A stretch of 64,000 nucleotides of DNA from Anolis sagrei (Eukaryota > Chordata > Lepidosauria > Squamata > Anolidae). The stretch lies in contig NC_090026.1 in NCBI RefSeq assembly GCF_037176765.1, forward strand, positions 55,718,717 to 55,782,716, in the 5' to 3' direction. Positions 47,001 to 57,430 of the stretch are shown here, in pieces. Below the pieces are notes generated by a model, which ran no database searches, was not told the origin of the DNA, and saw nothing but the letters and a program-made list of their open reading frames with translations. A program made the translations under genes and the position numbers. Numbering within the stretch: position 1 is the first letter of the stretch; every line of letters begins with the position of its first letter.

Positions 47001-48811
47001 TCTGCGCACTTTCTGGTGTCTTCTCCTCGATTACAAGCTGACTTGGAATTGCAGACATCTTTCACGGATGTAAAGGAGAAGAAACAAACAAGGGATTCTC
47101 AATCACAGACATCCTTTCACTCTTTGGGGTCTAACACGGAGTATTCTGCTCCATTACAAACCAACATGGGAATACAGACATCGTTCACAGATGTGAAAGA
47201 AAAAACAAATAATCAAGCACAAACTCCTTTCTACTATGTCGAGCCTAAAACTGAGTTTTCTCCCCAATTACATGCAGACTTGGAAATGCAGTCATCTCTG
47301 ACAGATGTATGGAGGAAAAAAGAAATAATGGGTTCTCAAACACAGTCTTCCTTGCTTGAGTTATTAGAATCAAAAAAAGAGCCTCCCTTTATGTCACAAA
47401 TGGATGCTCAGGCGCGGATCCCTGAAACTGAAATTCCTACTGAAAATTCATGGAGACCATCACACCTGCAAGCTGATATTCAGCAGCAGACTTTATTGGA
47501 TTTAAACGCGGAGGCAAAGTTAGAATCTTCTCCTGTCTTTCAATTGCATACACAGGCACAAACCTCCCTTCTTGATATGTGGAAAGCAAAAGAACTTTAT
47601 ACTGCTCAGGTGCAAACTCCTTGGATAGATTCGCCAGAATCCACAGTGCCTCCTCTTCCACCATCATATGAAAGCCTGGAGTATTTTCCCATGTCTCCTG
47701 AATTCCCAGTTGATTCCCGTGTACAAACTTCTCTTGACACGTGGGAGCCCAAAGAACGAGCTGATGCTGAAATGCAAACATCCTTTCCCGATTTGACAGA
47801 GGATGAAAGCATAGTGCAACTACCTATACTTGGTTCAGCCAGTGCAACAACGGAGGTTCTTCTTCATGATCAAAGTTGCACTGAGCAGCAAACCTTGACT
47901 CTTATGCCAGAGCTAATGGCTGCCCAAGAAAAAAGCTCTACAATTGAATTTCCAAAGTCTCCTTCACAATCACAATCCATAGTCCAGACTCAGCTTGATA
48001 CACAGGCATCCCAAGAACTATCTGATACCCAAATACAATCTTCCCAGTCCAGTTTGCCAAGTTCCGTATTTACATCTTTCTCCTCAGGCATGGTTGTGTC
48101 TTCTGCCCCTTCAGGCATGGTCATGTCACCTGCCCCTTCAGGTATGCCTGTGTTTCCCATCCCTTCACATACGACCATATCTCCCATCCCATCATATGCA
48201 GCTGTATCTCCTGTACCATCATGCAAAGTTGCATCTCCCATCCCATCATATGCAGCTGTATCTCCTGTACCATCGTGCAAAGTTGCATCTCCCATCCCTT
48301 CTCCAATCCCTTCAATTCCAGCTGCATCTCCTGTTCCACCAGACACAACTTTCTCTCCAGTCTCATCACGCACTGCCAGTCCAGTGCGACCACCCACACC
48401 TGCGTCTCCATCCTTAAAAGTGGAACCTGTCCTCATGGAGTATAATGCTCCAATAGAAAAATCATTGCTTGAACTGTGGACCACAAGAGAGGAAACAGAG
48501 GTACAAATGCAATCTGCAAAGCATGGGTCTTCTTTTGAAGAAGATTTCAGATTATTAAAGAACCTAGAAGAGACTAGCATGCACATTGCAGATGTTAGGA
48601 TACCTGAAGAAAAGAAGCAGGATAAAGTTTCAAAAGTGAAGTCAAAGACTCCTGCATTTACTGAAGCACAGGTTCAAACCTCTTATGTTGAGATACCCCG
48701 AGGAAAGAAATGGCGTTCATCTCGTTTATGTACAGAGGCCCAGGTGCAAACATCATTACATAACATTAAAGACAAGACCCCAGCCTTGCTTGATCTTCCA
48801 GCAACCAAAAG
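41040..48811 (+). CDS. Giant tandem-repeat exon (7,772 nt) of an unrecognised gene
   Basis: One open frame of 2,590 codons runs from a cttcccacacag acceptor (41031-41039) to a consensus donor, gtaagg (48812), starting in phase 0 and ending in phase 2. The product (about residues 54-2644) is polar, rich in Q, S, E, K and L, and has no membrane segment or enzyme motif. Four in-frame arrays follow each other: a 13-residue K-V-Q-K-E type (41070-41415), twelve exact 15-residue units with EAQVQTSL (41691-42230), about thirty 41-residue units (43650-47390) and a 10-11-residue P/S-rich array (48069-48420). A core [VALIM]-Q-T-S recurs throughout, also in the unrepeated parts. No transposon lies within it, though repeats crowd both sides. 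The protein is possibly a filamentous or scaffold protein; function unknown. Confidence 0.88.
41070..41415 (+). repeat. 13-residue coding repeat array (about 9 units)
   Basis: Units such as KVQKENGKPYAEV, KVQKKTDKPRAEA and ETQREIKKTHSEV, mostly 39 nt. Strongly basic and polar. It grades into the first EVQTS core at its end. Confidence 0.88.
41691..42230 (+). repeat. 15-residue coding repeat array, 12 units
   Basis: Exactly 540 nt, twelve 45-nt units of the type EREAQVQTSLFSLPG. Invariant positions are Q-x-S/T, L or F after it, and the SLP turn. One core per unit. Confidence 0.92.
43650..47390 (+). repeat. 41-residue coding repeat array, about 30 units
   Basis: The 123-nt unit has two cores about 20 residues apart: LELQTSLIDVWRKKE and DAQAQTSSHFQEPK, then a S-P-L-Q linker. 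Units before about 45350 form a near-identical block (VWRKKE...SSHF). Later ones form a second type (ADARKK...SAHFLDRKM...SPRLQAD). A few units have lost whole codons, never the frame. Confidence 0.92.
48069..48420 (+). repeat. Proline/serine-rich coding repeat
   Basis: Units of 10-11 residues such as SPIPSYAAVSPVPSCKVA, with one doubled block. Likely disordered. Confidence 0.85.
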
Positions 48812-48829
48812 GTAAGGAAGTGGAAACTG

Positions 48830-49039
48830 TTTAGCTGTGAAAGTATGGTATTGAAAATGTTCCATTTCATTGTGCACCACAAATGAGTGGAAGCTTGGCT
48901 AGAAACATCTGGTGCTAGATGACACTATTTAAAATTATCGGTGGGAATCTAAATTTGTGGTGATGCTCTGTTTAAAATGTTTTCTGCAGTGGCATCACAG
49001 GGAGAAGACTTTAAGTAGCCTTTCCCCTGAAAATCTAGG
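48830..49039. other. No recognised feature
   Basis: Intron sequence after the giant exon. Nothing recognised. Confidence 0.5.
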
Positions 49040-49500
49040 GGTGCATCCAGAGGCGGCCCTAGGTAATTTTTAATGGTAAGCAAACAGTATTTTGGCACCC
49101 CCTCCCCCTAACCAATCATTGATATATATTTTCTGTTCATTGTGGGAGTTCTGTGTGCCATATTTGGTTCATTGGTGGAGTTCAGAATGCTCTTTGATTG
49201 TAGGTGAACTATACATCCCAGTAACTACAACTCGCATGTGTCAAGGTCTATTTCCCCCCAAGAGCGCCTCAAGAGTGCCCTTGGGCAAAATCAACTACAC
49301 TGCAAATGCTTACTTTGCGTAATGGGTTGCTGAGGCTCGTCCCCCCCCCCCCCCCCCGCCGGACTGCTAGGGCTGTTGTGAGCCGAGGGGGCACTCCTCA
49401 AGTGGTGGTCGAGGGGCATTTACAGAGGCGCCGAGGCGCCCCTGGCAAAAAAAAAGTGTACTGCGACCTCTTACTTTGCATAATGGACGAGATCTGGGTG
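49040..49500. mobile_element. Non-autonomous DNA transposon remnant with the hAT-type module
   Basis: GAGGCGGCCCTAGGTAATTT at the left and two copies of GCGCC...CTTACTTTGC-type text at the right bracket a module with GTTCTGTGTGCCATATTTGG and CTTTGATTGTAGGTGAACTA, as in the SPIN-like elements. Family not assigned. Confidence 0.45.
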
Positions 49501-50103
49501 CATCTTCACTGGCCAGAAATGGAGATCCTGATCTGGAGTCAGGACTCCAGATCAGTGTTATCATAGCCAGTTGCTGAGACAATTTGGGGGCTGGATGGCA
49601 TCTGTATTGCATGCCCCCAAGCTGGCCTGGCATTTGGATGGACACTACATGGTTTAGCATATTACTAAAAGTTACACCAAAAGTTAACAACTCTACTGAA
49701 ACAACCTGTGAGGCATTATCTCCTATTTGTTCCTCTTTATAGTTTTTTTTTATCATTAGATAGTTCATGGTTACCCTTACAATGTTATGGATAAGATGTG
49801 ATTTGATTTCTCCTTGGCTACGGCCAAATACTATTTACTTAACTACACAGATTCTTGTACGTTTATTAAATTATTTTTGGCAGGATCACTATCTGTTTTT
49901 ATTTTCTGGACCTTTAAGACTTTAAGACTTTAAGGTGACTCTGGGCTAATCGTGGGCAGAAATAGTCATACCTTGAATATATTTATGCTAGATTACTATA
50001 GCATTTTGATGCTATTACAAGTGTTGTGACTACATCTTCCATAATCCTGTGATTTGCTGTTTCATGAGCTATTCAGAACTCTGCACTAGAGAGCTTTAGT
50101 CTA
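49501..50103. other. No recognised feature
   Basis: Intron sequence with a short tandem GACTTTAAGACTTTAAG near 49920. No exon signal consistent with the gene's phase was found. Confidence 0.45.
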
Positions 50104-50576
50104 CACCGGGATTGTGGCGCAGCTGGCTGAGTGTCAGCTGCATTAAGATCAGTCTGACCAAAAGGTCATGAGTTCGAAGCCAGCCCGGGCTGGAGTGGGT
50201 GTCCAGCCATTGTGTAGCCCGTTGTCGACCTTTGCAACCTGAAAGACAGTTGCATCTGTCAAGTAGGAAAATAAGGTACCACCTTGTGTGGGAGGCTAAA
50301 TTTAACTAATTTATGAGGCCATAAAGAAAAAAGACTCCGGGGAATGTGGAATGCGGAAGAACTTCATCGGTGTCGTTGATGGACGATGAAAAGCAGCAGC
50401 TCCCCTGGCAGCCAGAAAAAAGTTAAATAGCCTCGGTGTATTTGTCTGTTAAACGTTTGTCAAACTGGCATTGAATGTTTGCCATATATGTGTTTACTGT
50501 AATCCGCCCTGAGTCCCCTGCGGGGTGAGAAGGGCGGAATATAAGAACTGTAAATAAATAAATAAATAAATACAAC
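50104..50576 (+). mobile_element. tRNA-derived SINE with L2-type tail
   Basis: Head CGGGATTGTGGCGCAGCTGG, B-box GAGTTCGAAGCC, tail AATCCGCCCTGAGTCCCC and (AAAT)n. Confidence 0.88.
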
Positions 50577-50805
50577 CTGAACTACAGCATCAAAGGTCTC
50601 CAGCAGAAAACTTTTAAGTATCTCAATAAATGAATTAATTCCAGAATAAACATTTAGTTTGGAAGCATTCCATCTAATGCTGGGAATGTCCTGTAAGTCT
50701 GGTCCAAGTTCAGTAAGTAGCAAACTATTAGATCCAACCTGGTTTCTTTGGAGATTTGTGGCAGTGTGAAAGGGAGGCCAGAAGCAGCACCACAACTGAG
50801 AGATT

Positions 50806-51841
50806 TATTTATTTATTTATTTATTTGTAGATTTTATATTCCGCCCTTCTCACCCCGCAGGGGACTCAGGGCGGATTACAGTGTACACATATATGGCAAA
50901 CATTCAATGCCAATTTTTGACATACAAACGTATACAGACATACACTAGGGCTGGGCAACCACGGAAAAATTTGTTTCTAAACTCGATTCGTTTTTTGGGG
51001 GTTTTTTGCATTTCGATATTTAAAAGAATTCCGAAATTTTTCTTTAAAAAAGTTCGATATTTATGAAATTTCATAAATTACGAAACAATTACGAAATGAT
51101 TTCAAAACGAATACGAATTGATTCGTTAATGGCGGACGCGACCGCGCAATACGCTAAAAAACCTCCATATGGGACAGGGGGAACTTTTGAAGCTTCCCTC
51201 TCCCTCTGTTGTTGACTGTTGGTGTGATATTTATAATTTTTTTTTCACTGATTAAACAAACAACAGCTATAAAACTTGCCCCAGACATGCGGAAATAATA
51301 ACGAAACGATTTCGAAACGATTTCGAAACGAATACGAAACGAATACAAAGCAATTACGAAACGAATTGAAAAATTCGTTTCGTTTTTTAGATGCTCCTGA
51401 ATGGTTCAAAATCGCTTCGTTATAAAAAAAAATAACGAATTTTTAATGAATTACGAAATTACGAAACGAAACCGCCCAGCCCTAACATACACAGAGGCTA
51501 TTTAACTTTTTCTGGCCGCCAGGGGAGCTGTCACTTTCATTGTCCATCTGCGACGCTGATGAAGTGCTTCCGCATTCCCCGCATGCTTCCCCGCTGGAAT
51601 GCTTTTCTGGAGTCTTCTTTATGGCCTCATAAATCAGTTAATTTAGCCTCCCCACACTTGAAGGTGGTACCTTATTTTCCTACTTGACAGATGCAACTGT
51701 CTTTCGGGTTGCAAAGGTCGACAACAGGCTACACTTAATTGGTTGGAAACCCACTCCAACCTGGGCTGGCTACAAACTCATGACGTTTTGGTCAGAGTGA
51801 TCTTAATGCTGCTGACACTCAGCCAGCTGCACCACAATCCC
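50806..51841 (-). mobile_element. tRNA-derived SINE with L2-type tail, split by a hAT MITE
   Basis: Tail at the left (TATTCCGCCCTTCTCACCCC), head at the right (CAGCTGCACCACAATCCCGG). The MITE 50946-51484 interrupts it. Confidence 0.87.
50946..51484 (+). mobile_element. hAT-type MITE, 539 bp, with perfect 8-bp target duplication
   Basis: ACATACAC flanks it (50938-50945 and 51485-51492). Ends TAGGGCTGGGC / GCCCAGCCCTA. Interior as in 1469-1995: repeated ACGAAACGA words and the conserved block ATGGCGGACGCGACCGCG. Confidence 0.9.
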
Positions 51842-52127
51842 GGTGCAAGATTTGAGATTTGAGAGGATTGCTTCTTTTTGGTTCTCCCAGGAAGGTTATA
51901 GCTCTTGCTTTTCTCCACTCTAATCAGAGAATGGGATGATTACTTTATTTTTGATAAGAGATAGCATATACTACTTACATTGACCGAGATGAAGGAAAGA
52001 AATATCTGTGTGAGCAATAGGAAGCAATGCCACTCCAGGCTCAATTGTCTTGAAGATCTTAGTCTACACACTAAAATAATGGAAAGATCAAACTATTTTC
52101 TGATTTCCTGTTCTTCTGGTATTGCAG

Positions 52128-52247
52128 AGTGCCAAAGGGACCAAGGCGAGCAGCTCCAGTATCTGTGCATTTGCATGTAAAGATGTCTCCAAAGCGTCGA
52201 AATAGCAGTGAAAGAAAATAGTGAATACTTGAATTTAAAGAAATAAA
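52128..52247 (+). CDS. Giant-repeat protein gene, last coding exon and poly(A) signal
   Basis: The acceptor ttctggtattgcag is followed by a frame that completes the split codon of the giant exon: RVPKGPRRAAPVSVHLHVK, then MSPKRRNSSERK and TAG at 52219-52221. AATAAA lies at 52242-52247, 21 bases after the stop. The basic, serine-containing C-terminus has no recognised domain. The close fit of acceptor, phase, stop and poly(A) signal makes this the natural 3' end. Spliced coding length is then 8,025 nt, 2,674 residues. Confidence 0.72.
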
Positions 52248-52399
52248 CGATTACAAAATACTACACATGCATTCATGTTACTACCTCTGTAGATAGAATG
52301 GAGGCGTGGAGATTTTGAAGGCATGTAAAAGCATATATCTCTATATAAGTCTATGTATGTATGTATGTATGTTGGTTGGTTGGTTGGTTTGTACCAACC

Positions 52400-53262
52400 A
52401 ATAGCCAATACTCCAGAGGACAGGAGCTGAATTCAAAATGTTCTTGACAGATTAGAGAGATGGGCCAAATGTAACAAAATGAAGTTCAACAGTGACAAAT
52501 GCAAGATACTCCACTTTGGCAGGAAAAACGAAATGCAAAGATACAGAATGGGGGACAATGCCTGGCTCGAGAGCAGTACGTGTGAAAAAGATCTTGGAGT
52601 CCTCGTGGACAACAAGTTAAACATGAGCCAACAATGTGATGTGGCGGCAAAAAAAGCCAATGGGATTTTGGCCTGCATCAATAGGAGCATAGTGTCTAGA
52701 TCTAGGGAAGTAATGTTACCGCTCTATTCTGCTTTGGTTAGACCACACCTGGAATATTGTGTCCAATTCTGGGCACCACAATTCAAGAGAGATATTGACA
52801 AGAGAGATATGTGTCCAGAGGAGGGCGACTAAAATGATCAAGGGTCTGGAGAACAAGCCCTATGAGGAGCGGCTTAAGGAGCTGGGCATGTTTAGCCTGA
52901 AGAAGAGAAGGCTGAGAGGATATATGATAGCCATGTATAAATATGTGAGAGGAAGCCACAGGGAGGAGGGAGCAAGCTTGTTTTCTGCTTCCCTGAAGAC
53001 TAGGATGCGAAGCAATGGCTTCAAACTGCAAGAGAGGAAATTTCATCTGAACATGAGGAAGAACTTCCTGACTGTGAGAGCCGTTCAGCAGTGGAACTCT
53101 CTGCCCCGGAGTGTGATGGAGGCTCCTTCTTTGGAAGCTTTTAAACAGAGGCTGGATGGCCATCTGTCAGGGGTGATTTGAATGCAATATTCCTGCTTCT
53201 TGGCAGGGGGTTGGACTGGATGGCCCATGAGGTCTCTTCCAACTCTTTGATTCTATGATTCA
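52400..53262 (+). mobile_element. CR1 LINE, RT C-terminal part to 3' end
   Basis: It encodes [36 protein letters not shown] and the terminal EAFKQRLDGHLSGVI, ending TTCTATGATTC. (TATG)n and (GGTT)n lie just before it. Confidence 0.88.
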
Positions 53263-53265
53263 AGG

Positions 53266-53577
53266 CAAAAGGCACTAGAAAATGTAGAAAACTATATTGT
53301 AGGTAGTTTAACCCAATTAAGGAAACCACAACCCTGCGTCTGTATGGCCTAAGCAGGACTGTTGGTAATAGGGTAATTTTGTACTCCCTCATTCATAGGA
53401 TCCTCATGTCAAAGTTCATGGCAGTTAACAACAAAAAGGTCTAGGATTTTTTTTCATGTTGAAAGTAATTGGCAAGGGAGGCTTCTCTGCTCTCTTCTTT
53501 TGTCTTAGTTTTGTTGTTGATATACACTCACTAAGGATTGTGGAGATATCTGATTTTTATATTGGCTTTTGTAGAAT
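53266..53577. other. No recognised feature
   Basis: Intergenic sequence between a CR1 and a Sauria SINE. Nothing supported. Confidence 0.5.
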
Positions 53578-54330
53578 CTGGAGCCCTCGGTGGCACAGTG
53601 GGTTAAAGCACTGAGCTGCTGAACTTGTTGACTGAAAGGTCACAGGTTCAAATCCAGGGAGCGGTGTGTCAGCCTCAGCTTTTGCCAACCTATTTTATTA
53701 ATTTATTTACAGCTTTTATACTCCGCCCTTCTCACCCCGCAGGAGACTCAGGGCGGATTACAGTGTACACATATTTGGCAAACATTCAATGCCAATTTTT
53801 GACATACAAACATATACAGACATACACAGAGGCTATTTAACTTTTTTCTGGCCGCCAGGGGAGCTGTCGCTTTCCTCGTCCATCTGCGATGCTGATGAAG
53901 CACTTCCGCATTCCCCTCATGCTTCCCCGCTGGAATGCTTTGCTGGAGTCTTCTTTATGGGCTCATAAATCAGTTAATTTAGCCTCCCCACACTTTTTTT
54001 TAAGGTGGTACCTAATTTTCCTACTTGATAGATGCAACTGTCTTTCAGGTTGCAAAGGTCGACAACAGGCTACACACAATTGGTTGGAAACCACTCCAAC
54101 CTGGGCTGGCTTTGAACTCGACCTTTTGGTCAGATTGATCTTAATTCAGCTGACACTCAGCCAGCTGTGCCACAATCCCGAACCTCGCAGTTCGAAAACA
54201 TGCAAATGTGAGTCGATCAATAGGTACCGCTCCGGTGGGAAGGTAACAGCCTTCCATGCAGTCATGCCGGCCACATGACCAAGGAGGTGTCTATGGACAA
54301 TGCCAGCTCTTCGGCTTAGAAATGGAGAAT
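53578..54330 (+). mobile_element. Sauria SINE split by an antisense L2-tailed SINE
   Basis: The Sauria SINE (GGAGCCCTCGGTGGCACAG at left, AACATGCAAATGTGAGTCGA at right) is interrupted at AACCT by a minus-strand L2-tailed SINE (53690-54181). AACCT recurs at the far joint. Confidence 0.85.
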
Positions 54331-54626
54331 CAATGTGTAGGGAAAATGGCAATAAGGCTGACTTTCTTCCCGAGCCCATTAGACTATAATTTTACATACA
54401 CATCTGTTGGAATAAATCTGGTTTTACTTATTGTCTTGAATTCTCAGGATATGCCGTGAAACAGCTAGCTAAATATCTTACATTCATCTTTCATGTTAAG
54501 ATAAATCACATTTTTGGGGCTTGTAACTGGACACATTTATTTATTTCAGACTTCCGTTGTGATGATGCAGTAAACAAAATCCTTGCCCATTTTGTAACCA
54601 GCCGTTTCAATTTTGTCAAAGAGTTG
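54331..54626. other. No recognised feature
   Basis: Intergenic. A tttatttcag near 54549 resembles an acceptor, but no supported exon follows. Confidence 0.45.
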
Positions 54627-55975
54627 TTGTTGTTGTTCATTCGTTCAGTCGTCTCCGACTCTTCGTGACCTCATGGACCAGCCCACGCCAGAGCTCCCTG
54701 TCGGCCGTCACCACCCCCAGCTCCTTCAAGGTCAGTCCAGTCACTTCAAGGATGCCATCCATCCATCTTGCCCTTGGTCGGCCCCTCTTCCTTTTACCTT
54801 CCACTTTCCCCAGCATAATTGTCTTCTCTAGGCTTTGCTGTCTCCTCATGATGTGGCCAAAGTACTTCAACTTTGTCTCTACTATCCTTCCCTCCAATGA
54901 GCAGTCGGGCTTTATTTCCTGGAGGATGGACTGGTTGGATCTTCTCGCAGTCCAAGGCACTCTCAGAACTTTCCTCCAACACCACAGCTCAAAAGCATCG
55001 ATCTTCCTTCGCTCAGCTTTCCCTAAGATTCAGCTCTCACATCCGTAGGTTACTACAGGGAATACCATGGCTTTGACTAGGCGGATCTTTGTTGCCAGTC
55101 TGATGTCTCTACTCTTTACTATTTTATCAAGACTAGACATTGTTCTCCTCCCAAGAAGTAAGCGAGTAAGCGTCTTCTGATTTCCTGGCCACAGTCTGCA
55201 TCTGCAGTAATCTTTGCACCTAGAAATACAAAGTCTGTCACGGCTTCCACGTTTTCTCCCTCTATTTCTCAGTTGTCAATCATTCTTGTTGCCATAATCT
55301 TGGTTTTTTTGATGTTTAGCTGCAACCCGGCTTTTGCGCTTTCTTCTTTCACCTTGATTAGAAGGCTCCTCAGCTCCTCCTCGCTTTCGGCCATCAGAGT
55401 GGTGTCATCTGCATATCTGAGATTGTTAATGTTTCTTCCAGCAATTTTTACCCCAGCCTTGCATTCATCAATCCCCGCACATCACATGATGTGTTCTGCA
55501 TACAAGTTAAAAAGGTTGGGTGAGAGTAAGCAGCCTTGCCGTACGCCTTTCCCAATCTTGAACCAGTCTGTTGTTCCGTGGTCAGTTCTGACTGTTGCTA
55601 CTTGGTCCTTGTACAGGTTCCTCAGGAGAGAGACAAGGTGGCTTGGGATGCCCATCCCACCAAGAACTTGCCACAGTTTGTTATGATCCACACAGTCAAA
55701 GGCTTTAGAGTAGTCAATGAAGCAAAAATAGATGTTTTTCTGGAACTCCCTGCCTTTCTCCATTATCCAGCGGATATTGGCAATCTGGTCTCTGGTTCCT
55801 CTGCCTTTTCTAAACCCAGCTTGAACATCTGGCAACTCTCTCTCCATGTATTGCTGGAGTCTTCCTTGCAGGATCTTGAGCATTACCTTACTGGCATGAG
55901 AAATAAGGGCCACTGTACGGAAGTTGGCGCAGTCTTTCGCAGTCAAAGAGTAGGTCCTACTATTTTCCTATAGTT
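54627..55975 (-). mobile_element. BovB (RTE clade) LINE, RT to 3' end
   Basis: The minus strand encodes NFRTVALISHASKVMLKILQ, LPDVQAGFRKGRGTRDQIAN, FIDYSKAFDCVDHNKLWQVL and GVRQGCLLSPNLFNLYAEHI, then the 3' part with LKYFGHIMRRQQSLEKTIM and a tail of GTTGTT repeats. It is 5'-truncated and carries frame breaks. Confidence 0.93.
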
Positions 55976-56254
55976 GAATGTTAGAAGGACAACATCTGCA
56001 GGGACCTCCTGAGGACTACTGGAGGTCTCTGCAAAACTACAAATTCATATTGCAGCATATTCAGCTGTGCCTCTTCTCTTCCATATGCTCTTATGTTTGG
56101 ATATGTTGGGATGATGGCACTTTGGGAGTTAGCATCAAATATAACAATGGAGACATAACTACATAAAGTACATAAGTTTCCCATTCAGGATCCCGCTCCC
56201 ATCCCACCTCCTGGTGGCCAAACACCCTCCAGGAGTAATTTTTGCCATGTCTTT

Positions 56255-56288
<34 letters not shown>

Positions 56289-56734
56289 CCAATCATTTTA
56301 GACTTAAGAGATATCTTTTTAAACAACATGAACTGATTGGAAGTTTCTTTTCATTTACTCCTCTCTTTTTTATTATTAAAACGGCCTGCCCTGTCCTAAA
56401 ATACCCAGGGCCTTAAAACATAGTGAAAGTGCTGCAAATATTTGATAGAGAGTATTTGGTTCATCTTTCAACTGGGGTGGGTGGCACAAGGGAGTTTTGG
56501 GAATCTTATGTAGCCACATTTGCCTACTAGGCATGGTTATGTTCGGTTGGAATCTTCGTAATTCGGGAAAAAATTGGAAATATTTGCTTTTTGAAGCGAT
56601 TTTGAAGTTTTTAAGGAAACCGAAAGACCCTTTGCCCTTCTGAGTTTTTTTCGCCATTTCTGTTATGAAGCAGTAAGTGAGTCGGAAATTACTCAGCTTT
56701 CCCCCGCTTCTGATTCATTGGCCTCGGCTCAAGC
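55976..56734. other. No gene recognised; contains a (CA)n tract
   Basis: (CA)n lies at about 56258-56287. 56520-56660 resembles a MITE-like sequence (GGTTATGTTCGGTTGGAATC, TTCGTAATTCGGG) without clear ends. Confidence 0.45.
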
Positions 56735-57185
56735 CAGAGAAGCCATTTTAAACCAGACTGGATGAATTTCCTCCCTCCCCCCCTTCTGTCTCAAGCCTGG
56801 GAAGCTGTTTTAAACCAGATTGGATGAATTTCATCCCTTTCCTCCCTCTCCCTCTATCTCAAGCCTGGGAAGCCGTTTTAAACCAGAGTGGATGAATTTC
56901 CTCCCTTTCCTTTCCCCCTGCTTCTGTCTCAAGCCAGAGAAGCCATTTTAAACCAGACTGGATGAATTTCCTCCCTTCCCCCCCCCCTTCTGTCTCAAGC
57001 CCAGGAAGCTGTTTTAAACCAGATTGGATGAATTTCCTCCCTTTCATCCTTCCCCTTCTATCTCAAGCCTGGGAAGCCATTTTAAACCAGAGTAGATGAA
57101 TTTCCTCCCTTTCCTTTCCCCCTGCTTCTGTCTCAAGCCAGAGAAGCCATTTTAAACCAGAGTGGATGCATTTCCTCCCTTGCCC
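56735..57185 (-). repeat. Minisatellite, unit about 65-70 bp, seven copies
   Basis: Each unit contains AGCCATTTTAAACCAGAGTG, GATGAATTTCCTCCCT and a CT-rich spacer with CTGTCTCAAGCC. Units alternate between two variants. Confidence 0.85.
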
Positions 57186-57317
57186 CCCCCCCCTTTCTGG
57201 AGTAAAACAACTACTTTCAAAGTAAAGACCACCCAATGAAACAGGAAATAACACTTTCAAGCCATTAAGGAGGGATTTGGAAGTCTCCGATGTGTGATCC
57301 AATACAACAGCCAGCAG

Positions 57318-57355
57318 AGTGTCTGCTGTGGACTCATCTTGTTGTGTTTCAAATA

Positions 57356-57388
<33 letters not shown>

Positions 57389-57430
57389 TTTATTTATACC
57401 CTGCTTTTTCTCTCCACAAAGGAGACTCAT
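57318..57430. repeat. (ATG)n microsatellite with L2-type tail
   Basis: GTGGACTCATCTTGTTGTG leads into (ATG)n and TTTATTTATACCCTGC. A similar lead-in lies before the (AAT)n at 29124. Confidence 0.6.

Noticed and set aside
45847-47058. Minus-strand open frames of 170-218 codons in the second repeat block
   Set aside because: Same periodicity effect; no splice or start context.
43650-47390. CRISPR-like or satellite interpretation of the repeat array
   Set aside because: Repeats are contiguous, in frame and coding, with no spacers; the setting is a vertebrate exon.
54540-54620. An exon after the tttatttcag acceptor near 54549
   Set aside because: No donor, phase or family match; lies beyond the poly(A) signal of the giant-repeat gene.
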